DNA of 64,000 nt from Enterococcus hulanensis (GTDB lineage: Bacteria; Bacillota; Bacilli; Lactobacillales; Enterococcaceae). Position numbers and translations under genes: made by a program. The stretch covers positions 1-64,000 of the forward strand of contig NZ_BJED01000009.1 of the NCBI RefSeq assembly GCF_005405485.1, given 5' to 3'. The first letter of the stretch is position 1. Each line of letters opens with the position of its first letter. A model generated the notes under the pieces. The model was given only the letters and a program-made list of their open reading frames with translations, had not been told where the DNA came from and did no database searches. Shown piece after piece: positions 53,157 through 63,828 of this stretch.

Positions 53157-54011
53157 ATGGATAGCGAAAAACAGAATGAGTTAGTCACTATTTTCATCAT
53201 TTCCGATTCTGCTGGAGAAACTGCTTCTAAATTGGCGCAAGCCTCGATGGCGCAGTATCCTACGGTAGAATTCTGTCTCTTCCGCCGGACCTTCGTACAC
53301 ACGGAAGAACTATTGATGAAAGCCTTAAACGACGCCAAGAGCGAAAACGGCATGATCATTTATACATTGATCAACCCTAAGTTAGCGAAAATCGCTAAAG
53401 AATTTTGTGACAACGAAGACCTGTTCACAATGGACCTATTAAATCCTGTCGTTAGCGAGATTGGCAGACGCGCACATCTTGAACCTACAGGCGAACGTGG
53501 TGCATTGCATCATTTAAACGAGAATTATTTCAAACGGATCAAAGCAATGGAATTTGCGGTTAAGTATGACGATGGAAAAGATCCTCGCGGCTTCTTGGAG
53601 GCGGATATTGTCTTGCTGGGTGTTTCCAGAACCTCCAAAACACCATTGAGCTTATACTTAGCCAACAAGAACTTAAAAGTTGCCAACTTGCCGTTGATTC
53701 CACAAGCACACATTCCGAAACAATTATTTGAGATCGATCCTAAAAAAATCGTCGGCTTGACGAATGATCCAGAAGTTTTGATCGGTATCCGCAAAGAGCG
53801 GATGAGAGCCTACGGATTAAATCCTGAAACAGCCTATTCAGACCGTGATAAAATCCAAGCAGAACTGAAATTTGCTAATGACTTATATCATAAGTTAGGT
53901 TGTGAGATCATCAACGTCGCAACACTGTCAATCGAAGAAACAGCTGCGATGATCATGAGTGCTTTGGATCTGGAAGACCACAGTTATTACTTTATGGAAG
54001 AAGAAAGCTGA
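53157..54011 (+). CDS. PPDK/PEP synthase regulator (paralogue 2)
   Basis: 284 residues, DUF299 family with nucleotide loop GVSRTSKTP at 155-163. Same bifunctional kinase/phosphorylase fold as the protein at 28281 but clearly diverged and with a longer N-terminus. A TATAAT at about 53117-53122 is the likely -10. Its stop codon lies in the terminator shared with metA. Confidence 0.88.
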   Translation: MDSEKQNELVTIFIISDSAGETASKLAQASMAQYPTVEFCLFRRTFVHTEELLMKALNDAKSENGMIIYTLINPKLAKIAKEFCDNEDLFTMDLLNPVVSEIGRRAHLEPTGERGALHHLNENYFKRIKAMEFAVKYDDGKDPRGFLEADIVLLGVSRTSKTPLSLYLANKNLKVANLPLIPQAHIPKQLFEIDPKKIVGLTNDPEVLIGIRKERMRAYGLNPETAYSDRDKIQAELKFANDLYHKLGCEIINVATLSIEETAAMIMSALDLEDHSYYFMEEES

Positions 54012-54035
54012 GATCAAATTGATCTCAGCCTTCTT
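54001..54035. terminator. Bidirectional terminator containing both stop codons
   Basis: An 11-bp stem GCTGAGATCAA / TTGATCTCAGC extended by AAGAA/TTCTT. It includes the TGA of the ppsR paralogue (54009-54011) and the TGA of metA (54014-54016), which are only 2 bp apart. Confidence 0.8.
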
Positions 54036-54943
54036 TCTTTTTGCAATTCACGTATCCGTTCTAACCGATAAGGCGTTATTTGATAAACGTCATTCAACCA
54101 ATTATGGTAAAACAGATGGGCTTGGGCCCGCCAATAATTATAGATTTTCCCGTCTTCATAATAATTCTCCGGTTTAGCCGTAGCGATTCCCCGATCATGA
54201 TCACGCAAATATTCTTTTTCCAATGTATCAGTCGCATATTCAAAGTGTCCCATTAAAAAGACATCATGTTCATCCTCAGAGATTAAGATAGCAGACCGTT
54301 CCTTTTCATCTTTTGCAATCACTTTGATTTTTTTCTGGCGTACCTGTTCTTCATTAATTCCAGTGTAGCGAGACTGAGGCATCCAAAAACGATCATCGAA
54401 GCCTCTAAACAGTCGAAAATGATGTTCGATATCCTGCTTGTAGATTCCAAACAGCTTTTCTTTGAATGGAACCTTATCGATGCCAAAATGATGATACAAG
54501 CCCGCTTGCGCTCCCCAACAAATATGCACAACTGAGGTAACTGATGACTGACTCCAATCCATGATCTCTACTAATTCCGGCCAATAATCGACTTCTTCAA
54601 AGGCCAGCTGCTCTACAGGTGCCCCAGTGATGATCAACCCATCGTAACAAGTATCTCTTACCTGTGAAAAATCCAAATAGAATTTATCTAAGTGATTCTT
54701 ACTCGTATTCTTATGCTCATGACTAGCAACCTTCAAAAAATCCACATCAATCTGCAACGGACTTTGACTGATCAAGCGCAGCAGATGAATCTCTGTATCA
54801 ATTTTATTCGGCATCAAATTTAAGATCAATAATTTTAATGGACGAATATCTTGTTGCTCTGCCCGAGAATTGTCAATCGCAAAAATGTCTTCGGACTCCA
54901 AGACGGATTTCGCCGGAAAATCAGGCTCTAAACGAATCGGCAT
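54014..54943 (-). CDS. metA: Homoserine O-acetyltransferase (MetA type)
   Basis: 309 residues. Catalytic Cys142 in VVHICWGAQAG. Residue 111 is Glu (GAPVEQLAFEEVDYW), the residue reported in this family to select acetyl-CoA over succinyl-CoA. This agrees with the neighbouring O-acetylhomoserine sulfhydrylase gene. First committed step of methionine synthesis. 3 bp after metY. Confidence 0.93.
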   Translation of the reverse strand: MPIRLEPDFPAKSVLESEDIFAIDNSRAEQQDIRPLKLLILNLMPNKIDTEIHLLRLISQSPLQIDVDFLKVASHEHKNTSKNHLDKFYLDFSQVRDTCYDGLIITGAPVEQLAFEEVDYWPELVEIMDWSQSSVTSVVHICWGAQAGLYHHFGIDKVPFKEKLFGIYKQDIEHHFRLFRGFDDRFWMPQSRYTGINEEQVRQKKIKVIAKDEKERSAILISEDEHDVFLMGHFEYATDTLEKEYLRDHDRGIATAKPENYYEDGKIYNYWRAQAHLFYHNWLNDVYQITPYRLERIRELQKERRLRSI

Positions 54944-54946
54944 GAG

Positions 54947-56218
54947 TTATCCCTCCAATTTGTCAAAAGCTAGCTGCAGGTCAGCCAGAATATCCTTCAC
55001 ATTTTCAATCCCACACGACAAACGAACAAGGCCTGGCGAGATTCCTGCCTGCTGCAATTCTTCGTCGGTCAATTGACGATGAGTCGAAGTTGCAGGATGC
55101 AGCGCACACGTCCGAATATCGGCCACATGAACCTCTAGTGAAACAAGCTCTAAAGCATCCAACCATTTTGCGGCTGTTTCTTTTCCATCTGCAAATTCAA
55201 CAGAAATTACCCCACACAAGCCATTGGGTACATATTTTTGTGCCAGCGCATAATTCTCATCATTTTCCAAACCAGGATAATAAACATTTTTGATCGCTTT
55301 TTGCTCTGTTAAGAATTTCGCTACCGTCATCGCATTTTGATAATGGCGATCCATCCGAACAGGCAGTGTCTCCATGCCAAGATTCAGCAAGAAAGAATTT
55401 TGCGGTGAAGGTGTCGCTCCTAAATCGCGCATCAATTGAACACGAGCTTTGGTGATATAAGCAGCTTGACCGAATTTTTCGGTATAAACAATTCCATGAT
55501 ACGTTTCATCGGGCTCTGAAAGCTGCGGAAATTTCCCGTTGTTCCAATCAAAGGTGCCGCAGTCAACGATTACGCCGCCTGTTTGAACGGCATGCCCATC
55601 CAAATACTTAGTTGTACTGTGAACGACAATGTCCGCTCCGAATTCGATTGGTCGACAAAAATAGGGTGTGGCAAAGGTGTTATCAATGATAAATGGAATA
55701 TCAAGTTCTTTTGCTACCGCTGAGAATTTTTCTTGGTCCAATACTTTTACTGCTGGATTGGCGATTGTTTCGCCGAAAATTGCTTTGGTGTTTGGTTTTG
55801 CTGCTTTAAGTATTTCTTCTTTTGCAGCATCTTGATCGATAAAGGTTACTTCGATCCCCATTTTTCTGAAAGTATGAGCAAATAAATTATACGTCCCGCC
55901 ATAAATATAGCTGGATGAAATCAGATGATCGCCCGCTTCTAAGATGTTCAATACAGCATAGAAAGTTGCCGCTTGACCTGAAGACGTGCATAACGCCCCC
56001 ACACCGCCTTCCAATGCCGCGATCTTTTCTTCTACAGCACCAGTAGTCGGATTTGCCAAACGAGTATAAAAATAGCCTGCCGCTTCCAAATCAAATAATT
56101 TTCCAATTTCATCTGTTGAGTCATAGGCATAGGTCGTACTTTGAACGATCGGCAATACCCGTGGTCCTCCATTTTCCGGCTGATAACCAGCATGTAAACA
56201 TTTTGTTTCAAATTCCAT
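54947..56218 (-). CDS. metY: O-acetylhomoserine sulfhydrylase
   Basis: 423 residues, Cys/Met metabolism PLP family of the MetY length. PLP lysine in HSTTKYLDGH; SSGQAATFY and IDNTFATPY conserved. Makes homocysteine from O-acetylhomoserine and sulfide. Operon metY-metA under a methionine T-box. Confidence 0.94.
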   Translation of the reverse strand: MEFETKCLHAGYQPENGGPRVLPIVQSTTYAYDSTDEIGKLFDLEAAGYFYTRLANPTTGAVEEKIAALEGGVGALCTSSGQAATFYAVLNILEAGDHLISSSYIYGGTYNLFAHTFRKMGIEVTFIDQDAAKEEILKAAKPNTKAIFGETIANPAVKVLDQEKFSAVAKELDIPFIIDNTFATPYFCRPIEFGADIVVHSTTKYLDGHAVQTGGVIVDCGTFDWNNGKFPQLSEPDETYHGIVYTEKFGQAAYITKARVQLMRDLGATPSPQNSFLLNLGMETLPVRMDRHYQNAMTVAKFLTEQKAIKNVYYPGLENDENYALAQKYVPNGLCGVISVEFADGKETAAKWLDALELVSLEVHVADIRTCALHPATSTHRQLTDEELQQAGISPGLVRLSCGIENVKDILADLQLAFDKLEG

Positions 56219-56384
56219 ATTTTTTTCCTCCTAGTTTTGATTAATATAGTCAATAAATGAAGCTTAAAATGAACATGATTTTTATTACACATATCCTTTT
56301 GCTAAATTACTTGTTTAATCTATCCATAGAAATCAATGATCGCCTCTCAAACCAAGGTCATTGAAAAAAGCAGAACTGACAAAA
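56219..56384. other. metY leader 3' part
   Basis: 166 bp between the T-box terminator and metY. Contains no gene; ends with the metY ribosome binding site (AGGAGG). Confidence 0.5.
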
Positions 56385-56608
56385 AACTCCCGTCTTTTCA
56401 TATCTGAAAGGACGGGAGTTCCGTGGTACCACCTTAGTTTATCAGTCCTTCACAGAACTGATCTTTTGCCGTATTGCTACGAGCTGCTGTAACGGGCATT
56501 CCCGTGTCTAAACGACAATCGCTCTGAGACCATCTTCTGATTCATCACTGCTGCTTCTTTTCAGCTACTGAAGCTCTCTGTGGAGTCTAATGAATCTTAC
56601 TCTTCTCT
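56385..56608 (-). promoter_or_regulatory. Methionine T-box riboswitch of metY-metA
   Basis: Minus-strand T-box core AAGGTGGTACCACGG, specifier ATG at 56533-56531 followed by GTCTCAGAGC, and a 16-bp-arm terminator (56385-56400 with 56405-56420) ending in a T run. Uncharged tRNA-Met should permit expression. The leader begins just downstream of thrB. Confidence 0.88.
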
Positions 56609-56617
56609 TCTACGCAA

Positions 56618-57481
56618 TTAAAATATTTGTACGCCTTCTTTTTCGACTGAAAGCACATCAATCAATGCTTCATGGTCAAAAGCCTTCAAGGCTGTGACCA
56701 GCTTTTCTGTATTTTCTGGCGGTGTTAAGACTAAAACAGTCGGTCCTGCACCACTTAAAAAGCTGCCGTAGCCGCCATAAGCTTTACAAAACTCACGAAT
56801 TTTTTTCAAATGAGGAACAAGATGCTGACGGTGACTCTCATGCAGGATGTCTCGTTCCATCATTTTTCCAGCTAAAGGCAAATTACCATTGAGAATTGCC
56901 GCAATCATCACATTCCCAATTGAACTGGCTTTGACCGCATCGCGATAAGACAGCTCCTTCGGTAATACAGCGCGGCTTTCTGTCGTCAATAGCTCATGAT
57001 TGGGAATAAAAGCAATCACATCACAATCGGGAAATGTATGCTTCACAAAATTGACTTCATTGTTGTTATAGCTCGCAACCACGAAGTCGCCGCAAATTGC
57101 TGGCGCAACATTGTCTGGATGTCCCTCGATTTTTGTCGCGTAATTCACTTTTTGCTGCGGAGTCATTCCTAGATTTCCCAAGCGGTTGGCTAATTCAATG
57201 CCCGCCACTACAACCGATGAACTGCTTCCCAAACCTCGTGCGATTGGAATATCTGAGATCATCGTGATTCTGTGGGGAGTCAACTTAGGCGCTAAGTCTA
57301 AAGCAGTCTGAATCAGCAGATTTTTTTCATCTGAAGGGATCTCGCTTCCTAGCTGATGCTTGATCTCCCACTTTCGTGATTCAGGTCCTATATCAATAGT
57401 CAAATACTGGGATAACGCGATCCCGCATGAATCAAACCCGGGACCTAAATTGGCGCTTGTTGCTGGAACGCGGATTTTCAT
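56618..57481 (-). CDS. thrB: Homoserine kinase
   Basis: 287 residues, GHMP kinase. N-terminal [19 protein letters not shown] loop [12 protein letters not shown], and C-terminal [12 protein letters not shown]. Overlaps thrC by 4 nt. Last gene of hom-thrC-thrB. Confidence 0.96.
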   Translation of the reverse strand: MKIRVPATSANLGPGFDSCGIALSQYLTIDIGPESRKWEIKHQLGSEIPSDEKNLLIQTALDLAPKLTPHRITMISDIPIARGLGSSSSVVVAGIELANRLGNLGMTPQQKVNYATKIEGHPDNVAPAICGDFVVASYNNNEVNFVKHTFPDCDVIAFIPNHELLTTESRAVLPKELSYRDAVKASSIGNVMIAAILNGNLPLAGKMMERDILHESHRQHLVPHLKKIREFCKAYGGYGSFLSGAGPTVLVLTPPENTEKLVTALKAFDHEALIDVLSVEKEGVQIF

Positions 57482-58536
57482 AGAGACGCCACTCCTTCAC
57501 GTAAATGTCGGCGCATATCCTCCAAATCACTCATTTTATTGATCTTGATATCTGTTTCGTTGATTGCTGTATCTGGGTCCTTCAGACCATTTCCGGTAAA
57601 GACAGTTACGACTGTTTCACCCGGTTTGATACGACCATTTTTCACGTGTTGGATCACTCCTGCTAGAGAAGCGGCTGAACCAGGTTCAACAAAAACGCCT
57701 TCTTGTGCAGCAACTTTACGATAAGCATTTAAAATTTCTTCATCTGTCACAGAATCGATGTAACCATTCGATTCATCACGAGCAGCTTCAGCCAATTTCC
57801 AGCTAGCTGGATTACCGATCCGGATAGCTGTTGCAACTGTTTCAGGTTGTTCAATAACTTCACCTTTTACAATCGCCGCTGCTCCTTCTGCTTCAAAACC
57901 GTGCATGCGTGGAAGCTCAGTTCCCTTTTTCTCATGCCATTCTTTAAAGCCTTTCCAGTAAGCAGAAATATTTCCGGCATTACCAACAGGGATCGCCAAA
58001 ACATCCGGCGCTTTTTCTAATTGCTCACAAATCTCAAAGGCAGCTGTTTTTTGTCCTTCTAAACGATAAGGATTAACTGAGTTCACTAAAGCTACTGCTT
58101 CAGTTTCAGCAATGTCCCGCACAGCCTTCAAGGCTTCGTCAAAGTTTCCAGGAATTGAAATAATATCCGCGCCATAAGCAATCGCTTGAGCCAATTTACC
58201 CATCGCAATTTTCCCATCAGGAATTACGACATAAGCTTTGATTCCAGCACGGGTTGCGTAAGCTGCTGCTGCTGCACTAGTATTACCAGTCGATGCACAA
58301 ATAATGGCCTTTGCTCCATCTTCCACAGCTTTTGCGACTGCCATCACCATTCCGCGATCTTTAAAAGAACCCGTTGGATTTAAGCCTTCATATTTACCAT
58401 ATAAAGTAATTCCTAGTTCTTTTGATAAATTTTTCAAAGGAATCAACGGTGTGTTTCCTTCCGCTAACGCGATATTTGGCGTCTTATCTGTAATTGGCAG
58501 ATATTCTTTATACTGCTTTAATAAACCTTCGTACAT
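57478..58536 (-). CDS. thrC: Threonine synthase
   Basis: 352 residues, PLP fold-type II. Lys in [25 protein letters not shown] and [11 protein letters not shown] bind PLP phosphate. Converts O-phosphohomoserine to threonine. 2 bp after hom. Confidence 0.96.
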   Translation of the reverse strand: MYEGLLKQYKEYLPITDKTPNIALAEGNTPLIPLKNLSKELGITLYGKYEGLNPTGSFKDRGMVMAVAKAVEDGAKAIICASTGNTSAAAAAYATRAGIKAYVVIPDGKIAMGKLAQAIAYGADIISIPGNFDEALKAVRDIAETEAVALVNSVNPYRLEGQKTAAFEICEQLEKAPDVLAIPVGNAGNISAYWKGFKEWHEKKGTELPRMHGFEAEGAAAIVKGEVIEQPETVATAIRIGNPASWKLAEAARDESNGYIDSVTDEEILNAYRKVAAQEGVFVEPGSAASLAGVIQHVKNGRIKPGETVVTVFTGNGLKDPDTAINETDIKINKMSDLEDMRRHLREGVASL

Positions 58537-58538
58537 GC

Positions 58539-59828
58539 TTATTCCCCCATCACTTTCATCAATGATATCAATTTATATTTAGTCTTCTCTTTGATTTCTT
58601 TTTGGATCGTCGCTATCTTCGTTTCTGATGTTTCATGTGTGATCAATACTACTCGTGCACTTTCGCCATCGCCTTTTTCTTGAACAACTTGCTCAAAACC
58701 AACTTGCGTTTCGGTCATAATCTCTGCAATTTTCAAAAATTGTCCCGGTTCATCAGGCATTTCTAACGATAAGAAATATTTACTGATGTTGTCGCTTGGC
58801 GGTGTTAATTGGGTCGGCTGTGTATAGCCAGTAAAACGATGTCCAACTGTATTCTTTTTCATCTTATTGACGATCGTCATCAAATCTGCCACGATACTCG
58901 TTGCTGTTGGTCGTGCACCAGCACCCGGCCCATAATACATAGATTCTCCGATACCTGAACTCTTAACGAAAACAGCATTCATTTCATTATGAATCGAAGC
59001 AAGCGGATGCTCATGCGGAACTAAGACTGGGCCAACTTCTACCGAGATCGTACCATCCTTTTTGATCGTCGAGCCGATTAGTTTTATAGTGTAGCCAAGC
59101 TGATCAGCAAGCGAAACATCCTCTGCAGCCAAACCGCGGATTCCTTTTATTTTAACTTGATCCATCGTGATAGTCATACCAAAAGCAAATTTACTTAAAA
59201 TGACCATTTTATAAGCAGCATCAATGCCATCTACATCATTTGTCGGATCACTTTCTGCAAAGCCGAGTTCTTGTGCTTCTTTCAAAGTTTCATCATAGGT
59301 ACGATGCTCTTGTACCATTTTAGTCAGCATATAATTGGTCGTACCGTTGACGATTCCTAAAACTTCGGTGATATCGTCCGCAGCTAAACTGTTAGCAATC
59401 GTTCGCAAGATTGGAATACCGCCGGCAACGCTAGCTTCATAATACAAATTACGCTGCTGCTCACGGGCTAAATCTACTAGCTCGCTGCCATGCTGGGCTA
59501 ATAAATCTTTATTCGCGGTTACTACATTTTTACCTGCTATCAACGCTTCTTTAATGAATGTTTTAGCCGGCTCGATGCGCCCCATTACCTCCACGACAAT
59601 TGAGATCTCGGGATCTTTTAAGATAGCATCCAACTCTGTAACTAATTCCAAATTGTATTTTCCCGCCAACGCACTTTTATCTTCCTGTGGTCGAATCAAA
59701 GCTTTCGTTACAACCAAGGGACCGCCAATACTTTTCTCAATTTTTTCTTGATGATCTGCCAAAATTTCTAAGACACCGGTACCTACTACACCTAAACCTA
59801 ATAGACCCACCTTGACTGCTTTTTCCAT
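58539..59828 (-). CDS. hom: Homoserine dehydrogenase
   Basis: 429 residues: NAD(P) Rossmann start [12 protein letters not shown], catalytic domain ([26 protein letters not shown]) and a C-terminal ACT domain (about 350-429) for threonine feedback. Branch point to Thr and Met, fitting the nearby metA/metY. Promoter expected in the 120-bp gap upstream. Confidence 0.96.
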   Translation of the reverse strand: MEKAVKVGLLGLGVVGTGVLEILADHQEKIEKSIGGPLVVTKALIRPQEDKSALAGKYNLELVTELDAILKDPEISIVVEVMGRIEPAKTFIKEALIAGKNVVTANKDLLAQHGSELVDLAREQQRNLYYEASVAGGIPILRTIANSLAADDITEVLGIVNGTTNYMLTKMVQEHRTYDETLKEAQELGFAESDPTNDVDGIDAAYKMVILSKFAFGMTITMDQVKIKGIRGLAAEDVSLADQLGYTIKLIGSTIKKDGTISVEVGPVLVPHEHPLASIHNEMNAVFVKSSGIGESMYYGPGAGARPTATSIVADLMTIVNKMKKNTVGHRFTGYTQPTQLTPPSDNISKYFLSLEMPDEPGQFLKIAEIMTETQVGFEQVVQEKGDGESARVVLITHETSETKIATIQKEIKEKTKYKLISLMKVMGE

Positions 59829-59920
59829 AATCCGCCTCCAGTAAATTACATTCGTATTAAAAGTAATTTCATCATATTCTAATAGTTAGCTTTCAGTATA
59901 ACAAAATTTCTGTAAAAAAA

Positions 59921-59956
59921 AAGAGCTTTTCCAAAAATTTTGGAAAAGCCCTTTTT
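59921..59956 (-). terminator. Terminator of pgcA-arsR
   Basis: AAAAG.GCTTTTCCAAAA / TTTTGGAAAAGC.CTTTT type hairpin with a T run on the minus strand. Confidence 0.75.
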
Positions 59957-60243
59957 TATTGATGTAAAACGTGTCGAAAGGTTTGTTCTAAAACATCCAA
60001 GACATGCTGGTCGTCCAAACTGTAAAGCATCGCCTTTCCATCACGACGCGCCTTAACCAATCGATTATCACGCAATAATTTCAATTGATGAGAAACAGCC
60101 GATTGCTCCATCGCTAATGTCTCGCTGATGGATGAAACATTGCGCTCTCCTTCTTTTAGAAACATCAAAATTTTTAAACGTGTCGGGTCACTCAAAATTT
60201 TGAAAAATTGACTGACCGCTTGAAATTCTTCGTGTTCCTTCAT
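59956..60243 (-). CDS. ArsR family metalloregulator, CzrA-like
   Basis: 95 residues, winged HTH (SAVSHQLKLLRDNRLV). The last helix carries Asp78-x-His80, ten residues, His91-x2-His94, the alpha-5 zinc/cobalt site of CzrA/NmtR. No arsenic Cys box in the HTH. Such repressors normally control a metal exporter, but none is adjacent; instead it lies 18 bp downstream of pgcA, likely cotranscribed. Confidence 0.85.
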   Translation of the reverse strand: MKEHEEFQAVSQFFKILSDPTRLKILMFLKEGERNVSSISETLAMEQSAVSHQLKLLRDNRLVKARRDGKAMLYSLDDQHVLDVLEQTFRHVLHQ

Positions 60244-60261
60244 TTATAGCCCTCATTTACT

Positions 60262-61986
60262 CTATTCGGCGATTTTACGGATCGCTTCTTCATACATTGC
60301 AATTTTTTCTGCGGCAGCATCGTGAGAATCGCCTTTTACGCCAATATAGAATTTGATTTTTGGTTCTGTGCCGGAAGGTCGAATCGCTAACCAAGTTTCA
60401 TCTTCTAGTGTATATTTCAACACATCTGAAGCTGGCATGTCGATCGCTTTTTCATTTCCGTCAGCATCCATCGCTTTCGATGTTTTGAAGTCTTCGGTCA
60501 AACTAACTGCTACATCTGCAAACGATTTTGGTGCTTCATTACGCAAGTTGCCCATAATCGTTTTGATTTGTTCTGCTCCTTCAGCACCGCTTAAAGTAAC
60601 AGAGATCGTCTTTTCAGCATAATAACCGTATTCTTCAAAGATGTCCTGCAAGCCATCATACAATGTTTTGCCTTGCTTTTTATAGTATGCTGCTACTTCG
60701 GCTAATAATACCAACGCTTGGATAGCGTCTTTATCACGTACGAAGGACTTAATCAAATAACCATAGCTTTCTTCAAAACCGAACATGAAAGTTTGTGAGT
60801 TGTCATCTTCATATTGCTGAATCTTTTCAGCGATAAACTTGAAGCCGGTCAATACATCTACCATTTTGACATCGTAAGAATCCGCGATGGTTGTTGCTAA
60901 TTCACTCGATACGATCGATTTTAGAACAACCGCATTGGCTGGTAAAGTCCCTGCCTGTTTATGCGCTTCTAAGATGTAGCGAATCATGATGGCGCCGATT
61001 TGGTTTCCGGTCAATACTTGATAACGTCCATCTGGTAAACGAACAGCCGCACCAAGACGATCGGCATCCGGATCAGTTGCGATCAACAAATCTGCACCTT
61101 CTTGTTCGCCCAGCTTGATAGCATATTCAAAAGCAGAATGCTCTTCTGGATTTGGTGATTTTACAGTTGAGAAATCTGGGTCGGCGATCGCTTGCTCAGG
61201 AACTAAAACGAATTTTTCGAAGCCCGCTTGCTTCAACGCCTTTTCGCCCAACATTTTACCCGTACCATGTAATGGTGTATAAACTAATTTTAGTTCTTTG
61301 CCCATTTCATCGATCAGTTCTTGATTGATGGTGACTGATTTAATTTCTTTTAAATATTTTGAATCAACTTCATCGCCAATGATATTGATCAAATCACTAT
61401 GTTTTACTTCTTCATCAGATAAAACTTCAACTTCTAACGGATTTTCCACAGCACGGACAAATTTCGTCAATGCATCTGCATCTTCAGGAGGCATTTGTCC
61501 GCCATCTTCTCCGTATACCTTATAACCGTTGTACTCAGCGGGATTGTGAGACGCTGTGATCATAATTCCAGTGAAGGCATTTTCAAAACGAACGGCAAAA
61601 GACAGTTCCGGCGTTGGACGCAAACTTTCAAATACAAATGAAGGAATGTCATGCTTTGCCAAAGTTTTTGCTGCTTCCATCGCAAATTCAGGTGACATAT
61701 GGCGTGAATCATAAGCAATTGCTACACCACGACGTTTTGTCTCAGCATCTTGTGTATCCATGAAGCGAGCTAAACCTTCTGTTGCTTGACGAATAGTGAA
61801 AATGTTCATCCGGTTGACACCAGGACCTAAAACTCCGCGCATACCAGCGGTTCCAAATTCTAATTGTTTATAAAACGCATCTTTTTTTAACTCTGGGTCT
61901 TTGCCTAAGTCTTGTAATTCTTTACGCATTTTTTCATCTAATTTATCTGAATCAATCCACTGTTCATAAACTTGTTCCCAAGACAT
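60262..61986 (-). CDS. pgcA: Alpha-phosphoglucomutase
   Basis: 574 residues, full-length PGM/PMM. Phosphoserine Ser146 in TASHNPAEYNGYK; metal loop ATDPDADRLG; sugar loop FGFEESYGYL; phosphate loop RPSGTEPKIK. Interconverts glucose-1- and glucose-6-phosphate for wall and lipoteichoic acid precursors. Confidence 0.95.
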   Translation of the reverse strand: MSWEQVYEQWIDSDKLDEKMRKELQDLGKDPELKKDAFYKQLEFGTAGMRGVLGPGVNRMNIFTIRQATEGLARFMDTQDAETKRRGVAIAYDSRHMSPEFAMEAAKTLAKHDIPSFVFESLRPTPELSFAVRFENAFTGIMITASHNPAEYNGYKVYGEDGGQMPPEDADALTKFVRAVENPLEVEVLSDEEVKHSDLINIIGDEVDSKYLKEIKSVTINQELIDEMGKELKLVYTPLHGTGKMLGEKALKQAGFEKFVLVPEQAIADPDFSTVKSPNPEEHSAFEYAIKLGEQEGADLLIATDPDADRLGAAVRLPDGRYQVLTGNQIGAIMIRYILEAHKQAGTLPANAVVLKSIVSSELATTIADSYDVKMVDVLTGFKFIAEKIQQYEDDNSQTFMFGFEESYGYLIKSFVRDKDAIQALVLLAEVAAYYKKQGKTLYDGLQDIFEEYGYYAEKTISVTLSGAEGAEQIKTIMGNLRNEAPKSFADVAVSLTEDFKTSKAMDADGNEKAIDMPASDVLKYTLEDETWLAIRPSGTEPKIKFYIGVKGDSHDAAAEKIAMYEEAIRKIAE

Positions 61987-62132
61987 GAAACAACACCTCT
62001 TTCAAAATTTTCTTACCATTTAAGTATACCATTACTGTTATATTCAGCAAAGAAAACTTGTGTCTTGTCTGTTTAAAAAAATGTTTTACATCTTTTTTTG
62101 ATAAATGAAATAGTTTATTTTTAGAAAGAAAA

Positions 62133-62161
62133 AAGAGGAAGCCGCAATTGATCTTCCTCTT
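62133..62161 (-). terminator. trxB terminator
   Basis: AAGAGGAAG / CTTCCTCTT stem with a T run on the minus strand. Confidence 0.75.
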
Positions 62162-62168
62162 CCAAAAA

Positions 62169-63083
62169 TTAATTTTGTGCTTCGATATATTTATAAACTT
62201 GTTGTCCTGCGATTCCGCCTTCGCCAACAGCCGTTGTAATCTGACGTAAATCTTTTTCCCGTGCATCACCAATAGCAAAAACACCGGGAATTTTAGTCTT
62301 CATTTCATGATCGGTTTCGATCCAGCCGGCAGCGTTTGTAATACCGCTCTTCTTAAAGGGTTCAGTCAATGGTTCCAAACCAACATAAATGAACGCGCCA
62401 TCTGCGGGTTCAAGATGAACCTCTCCAGTTTTAACATTGCGGATTTGCGCACCGGTTACGACCATGTCATTACCGACAATTTCGTCTACAACGCTGTCCC
62501 AAATGAATGAAATCTTTTCATTAGCGAATGCGCGGTCTTGGATAATTTTTTGCGCACGCAATTCATCACGACGGTGAACGATCACAACCTCAGAAGCAAA
62601 ACGAGTTAAATAAATCGCCTCTTCCACTGCTGAGTCGCCTCCGCCGACAACGATCAAACGTTTATTACGGAAAAAGGCCCCATCACAAACAGCGCAATAG
62701 GATACTCCGCGACCGGCAAAGGATTCCTCACCCGGAACACCTAACTTACGATGAACACAACCTGTTGCAACAATGATTGTTTTAGCTTGATAGCTTTTAT
62801 CTTCAGTGATGACCTCTTTATAATCACCATGATCCTTGATATCTTGAACGATACCATAAGCATTCTCTGTACCAAATTTTGTAACGCCGTCGTACATTTT
62901 CATGGCAAGCTCCGGCCCCATAATTGATTCAAAGCCTGGATAGTTTTCAACTTCGGCGGTATTGTTCATTTGTCCGCCCGGTGCACCGCGTTCAATCAAA
63001 AGTACCTTCAAATTTGAACGTGAAGCGTATAAGGCAGCGGTCATCCCTGCTGGACCCGCACCAATAATTATTACATCATACAT
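62169..63083 (-). CDS. trxB: Thioredoxin reductase
   Basis: 304 residues. FAD motif GAGPAGMTAALYASR, redox pair Cys130-Ala-Val-Cys133, NADPH motif GGGDSAVEEA and C-terminal GVFAIGDAREKDLRQITTA. Reduces thioredoxin with NADPH. Confidence 0.96.
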   Translation of the reverse strand: MYDVIIIGAGPAGMTAALYASRSNLKVLLIERGAPGGQMNNTAEVENYPGFESIMGPELAMKMYDGVTKFGTENAYGIVQDIKDHGDYKEVITEDKSYQAKTIIVATGCVHRKLGVPGEESFAGRGVSYCAVCDGAFFRNKRLIVVGGGDSAVEEAIYLTRFASEVVIVHRRDELRAQKIIQDRAFANEKISFIWDSVVDEIVGNDMVVTGAQIRNVKTGEVHLEPADGAFIYVGLEPLTEPFKKSGITNAAGWIETDHEMKTKIPGVFAIGDAREKDLRQITTAVGEGGIAGQQVYKYIEAQN

Positions 63084-63270
63084 TCAGACATTCCCCCATT
63101 CGGCTTTACCATACATCTAAGAAATTATTCTGTCGACAAATCTGCTTACTAAATGTAACCTTCACTATGCTAACTTAGCTTTTTCCAAAGATTAGCAGAG
63201 TGAAATTTATTAAGCAGCGTTAGATTTTGAAATATTTCTTGCTGTCTTTTTTCCTTTATAAATCAAAAAA

Positions 63271-63300
63271 GAAGGGCAATCATCCTGCGACGATTGTCCT
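63271..63300 (-). terminator. yneF terminator
   Basis: AAGGGCAATC / GATTGTCCTT stem with one G-T pair and a T run on the minus strand. Confidence 0.7.
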
Positions 63301-63307
63301 TTCAAAA

Positions 63308-63532
63308 TTATTGTTGGTTTTTCATTTGCTGCATCATTTGACGAACTTTTTTCTCTGAAGGTTTTTGCCCCATCGACATCATCATTTGACGTAACATATC
63401 CTCGTTGATTGGAGGATTCTTTTTGAAATAGTCTTGCATATATTTACGAGCTAAGAAGAAACCGCCGACAGCACCTAATAGTGCAGCGATTACCGCGATC
63501 AATACTACGATTCCAGTTGATACCATTTTCAC
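63308..63532 (-). CDS. yneF: YneF family (UPF0154) membrane protein
   Basis: 74 residues: one N-terminal membrane helix ([20 protein letters not shown]) followed by [24 protein letters not shown], the UPF0154 signature, and a Gln/Met-rich tail. Function unknown, widely conserved in Firmicutes. Confidence 0.92.
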   Translation of the reverse strand: MKMVSTGIVVLIAVIAALLGAVGGFFLARKYMQDYFKKNPPINEDMLRQMMMSMGQKPSEKKVRQMMQQMKNQQ

Positions 63533-63828
63533 CGCTCCTTTCCTGACACATTCTCATATATTTTACTAAAAGATACCTCAAAAGAAAAGCTGTTTTAAGA
63601 AACTTCAAATCTGGGTATGAAATTTTAGTTCAATCTTATTAATTACGCGGGAGGTATTTCTTTTCTTTAAGTTCAGTTAAATGATAGGAAAAGCTGTGCT
63701 GTCGCAAGTTCAGGAAATTATCAAAAAATTTTCAATTAATTTTAAATAAATGATGAAATATTGATTAGAATATGCTAAAATGCAAAACAATATCTTCCTC
63801 GCTGGTGGCTAAGTGAAGAGGTGTAGGC

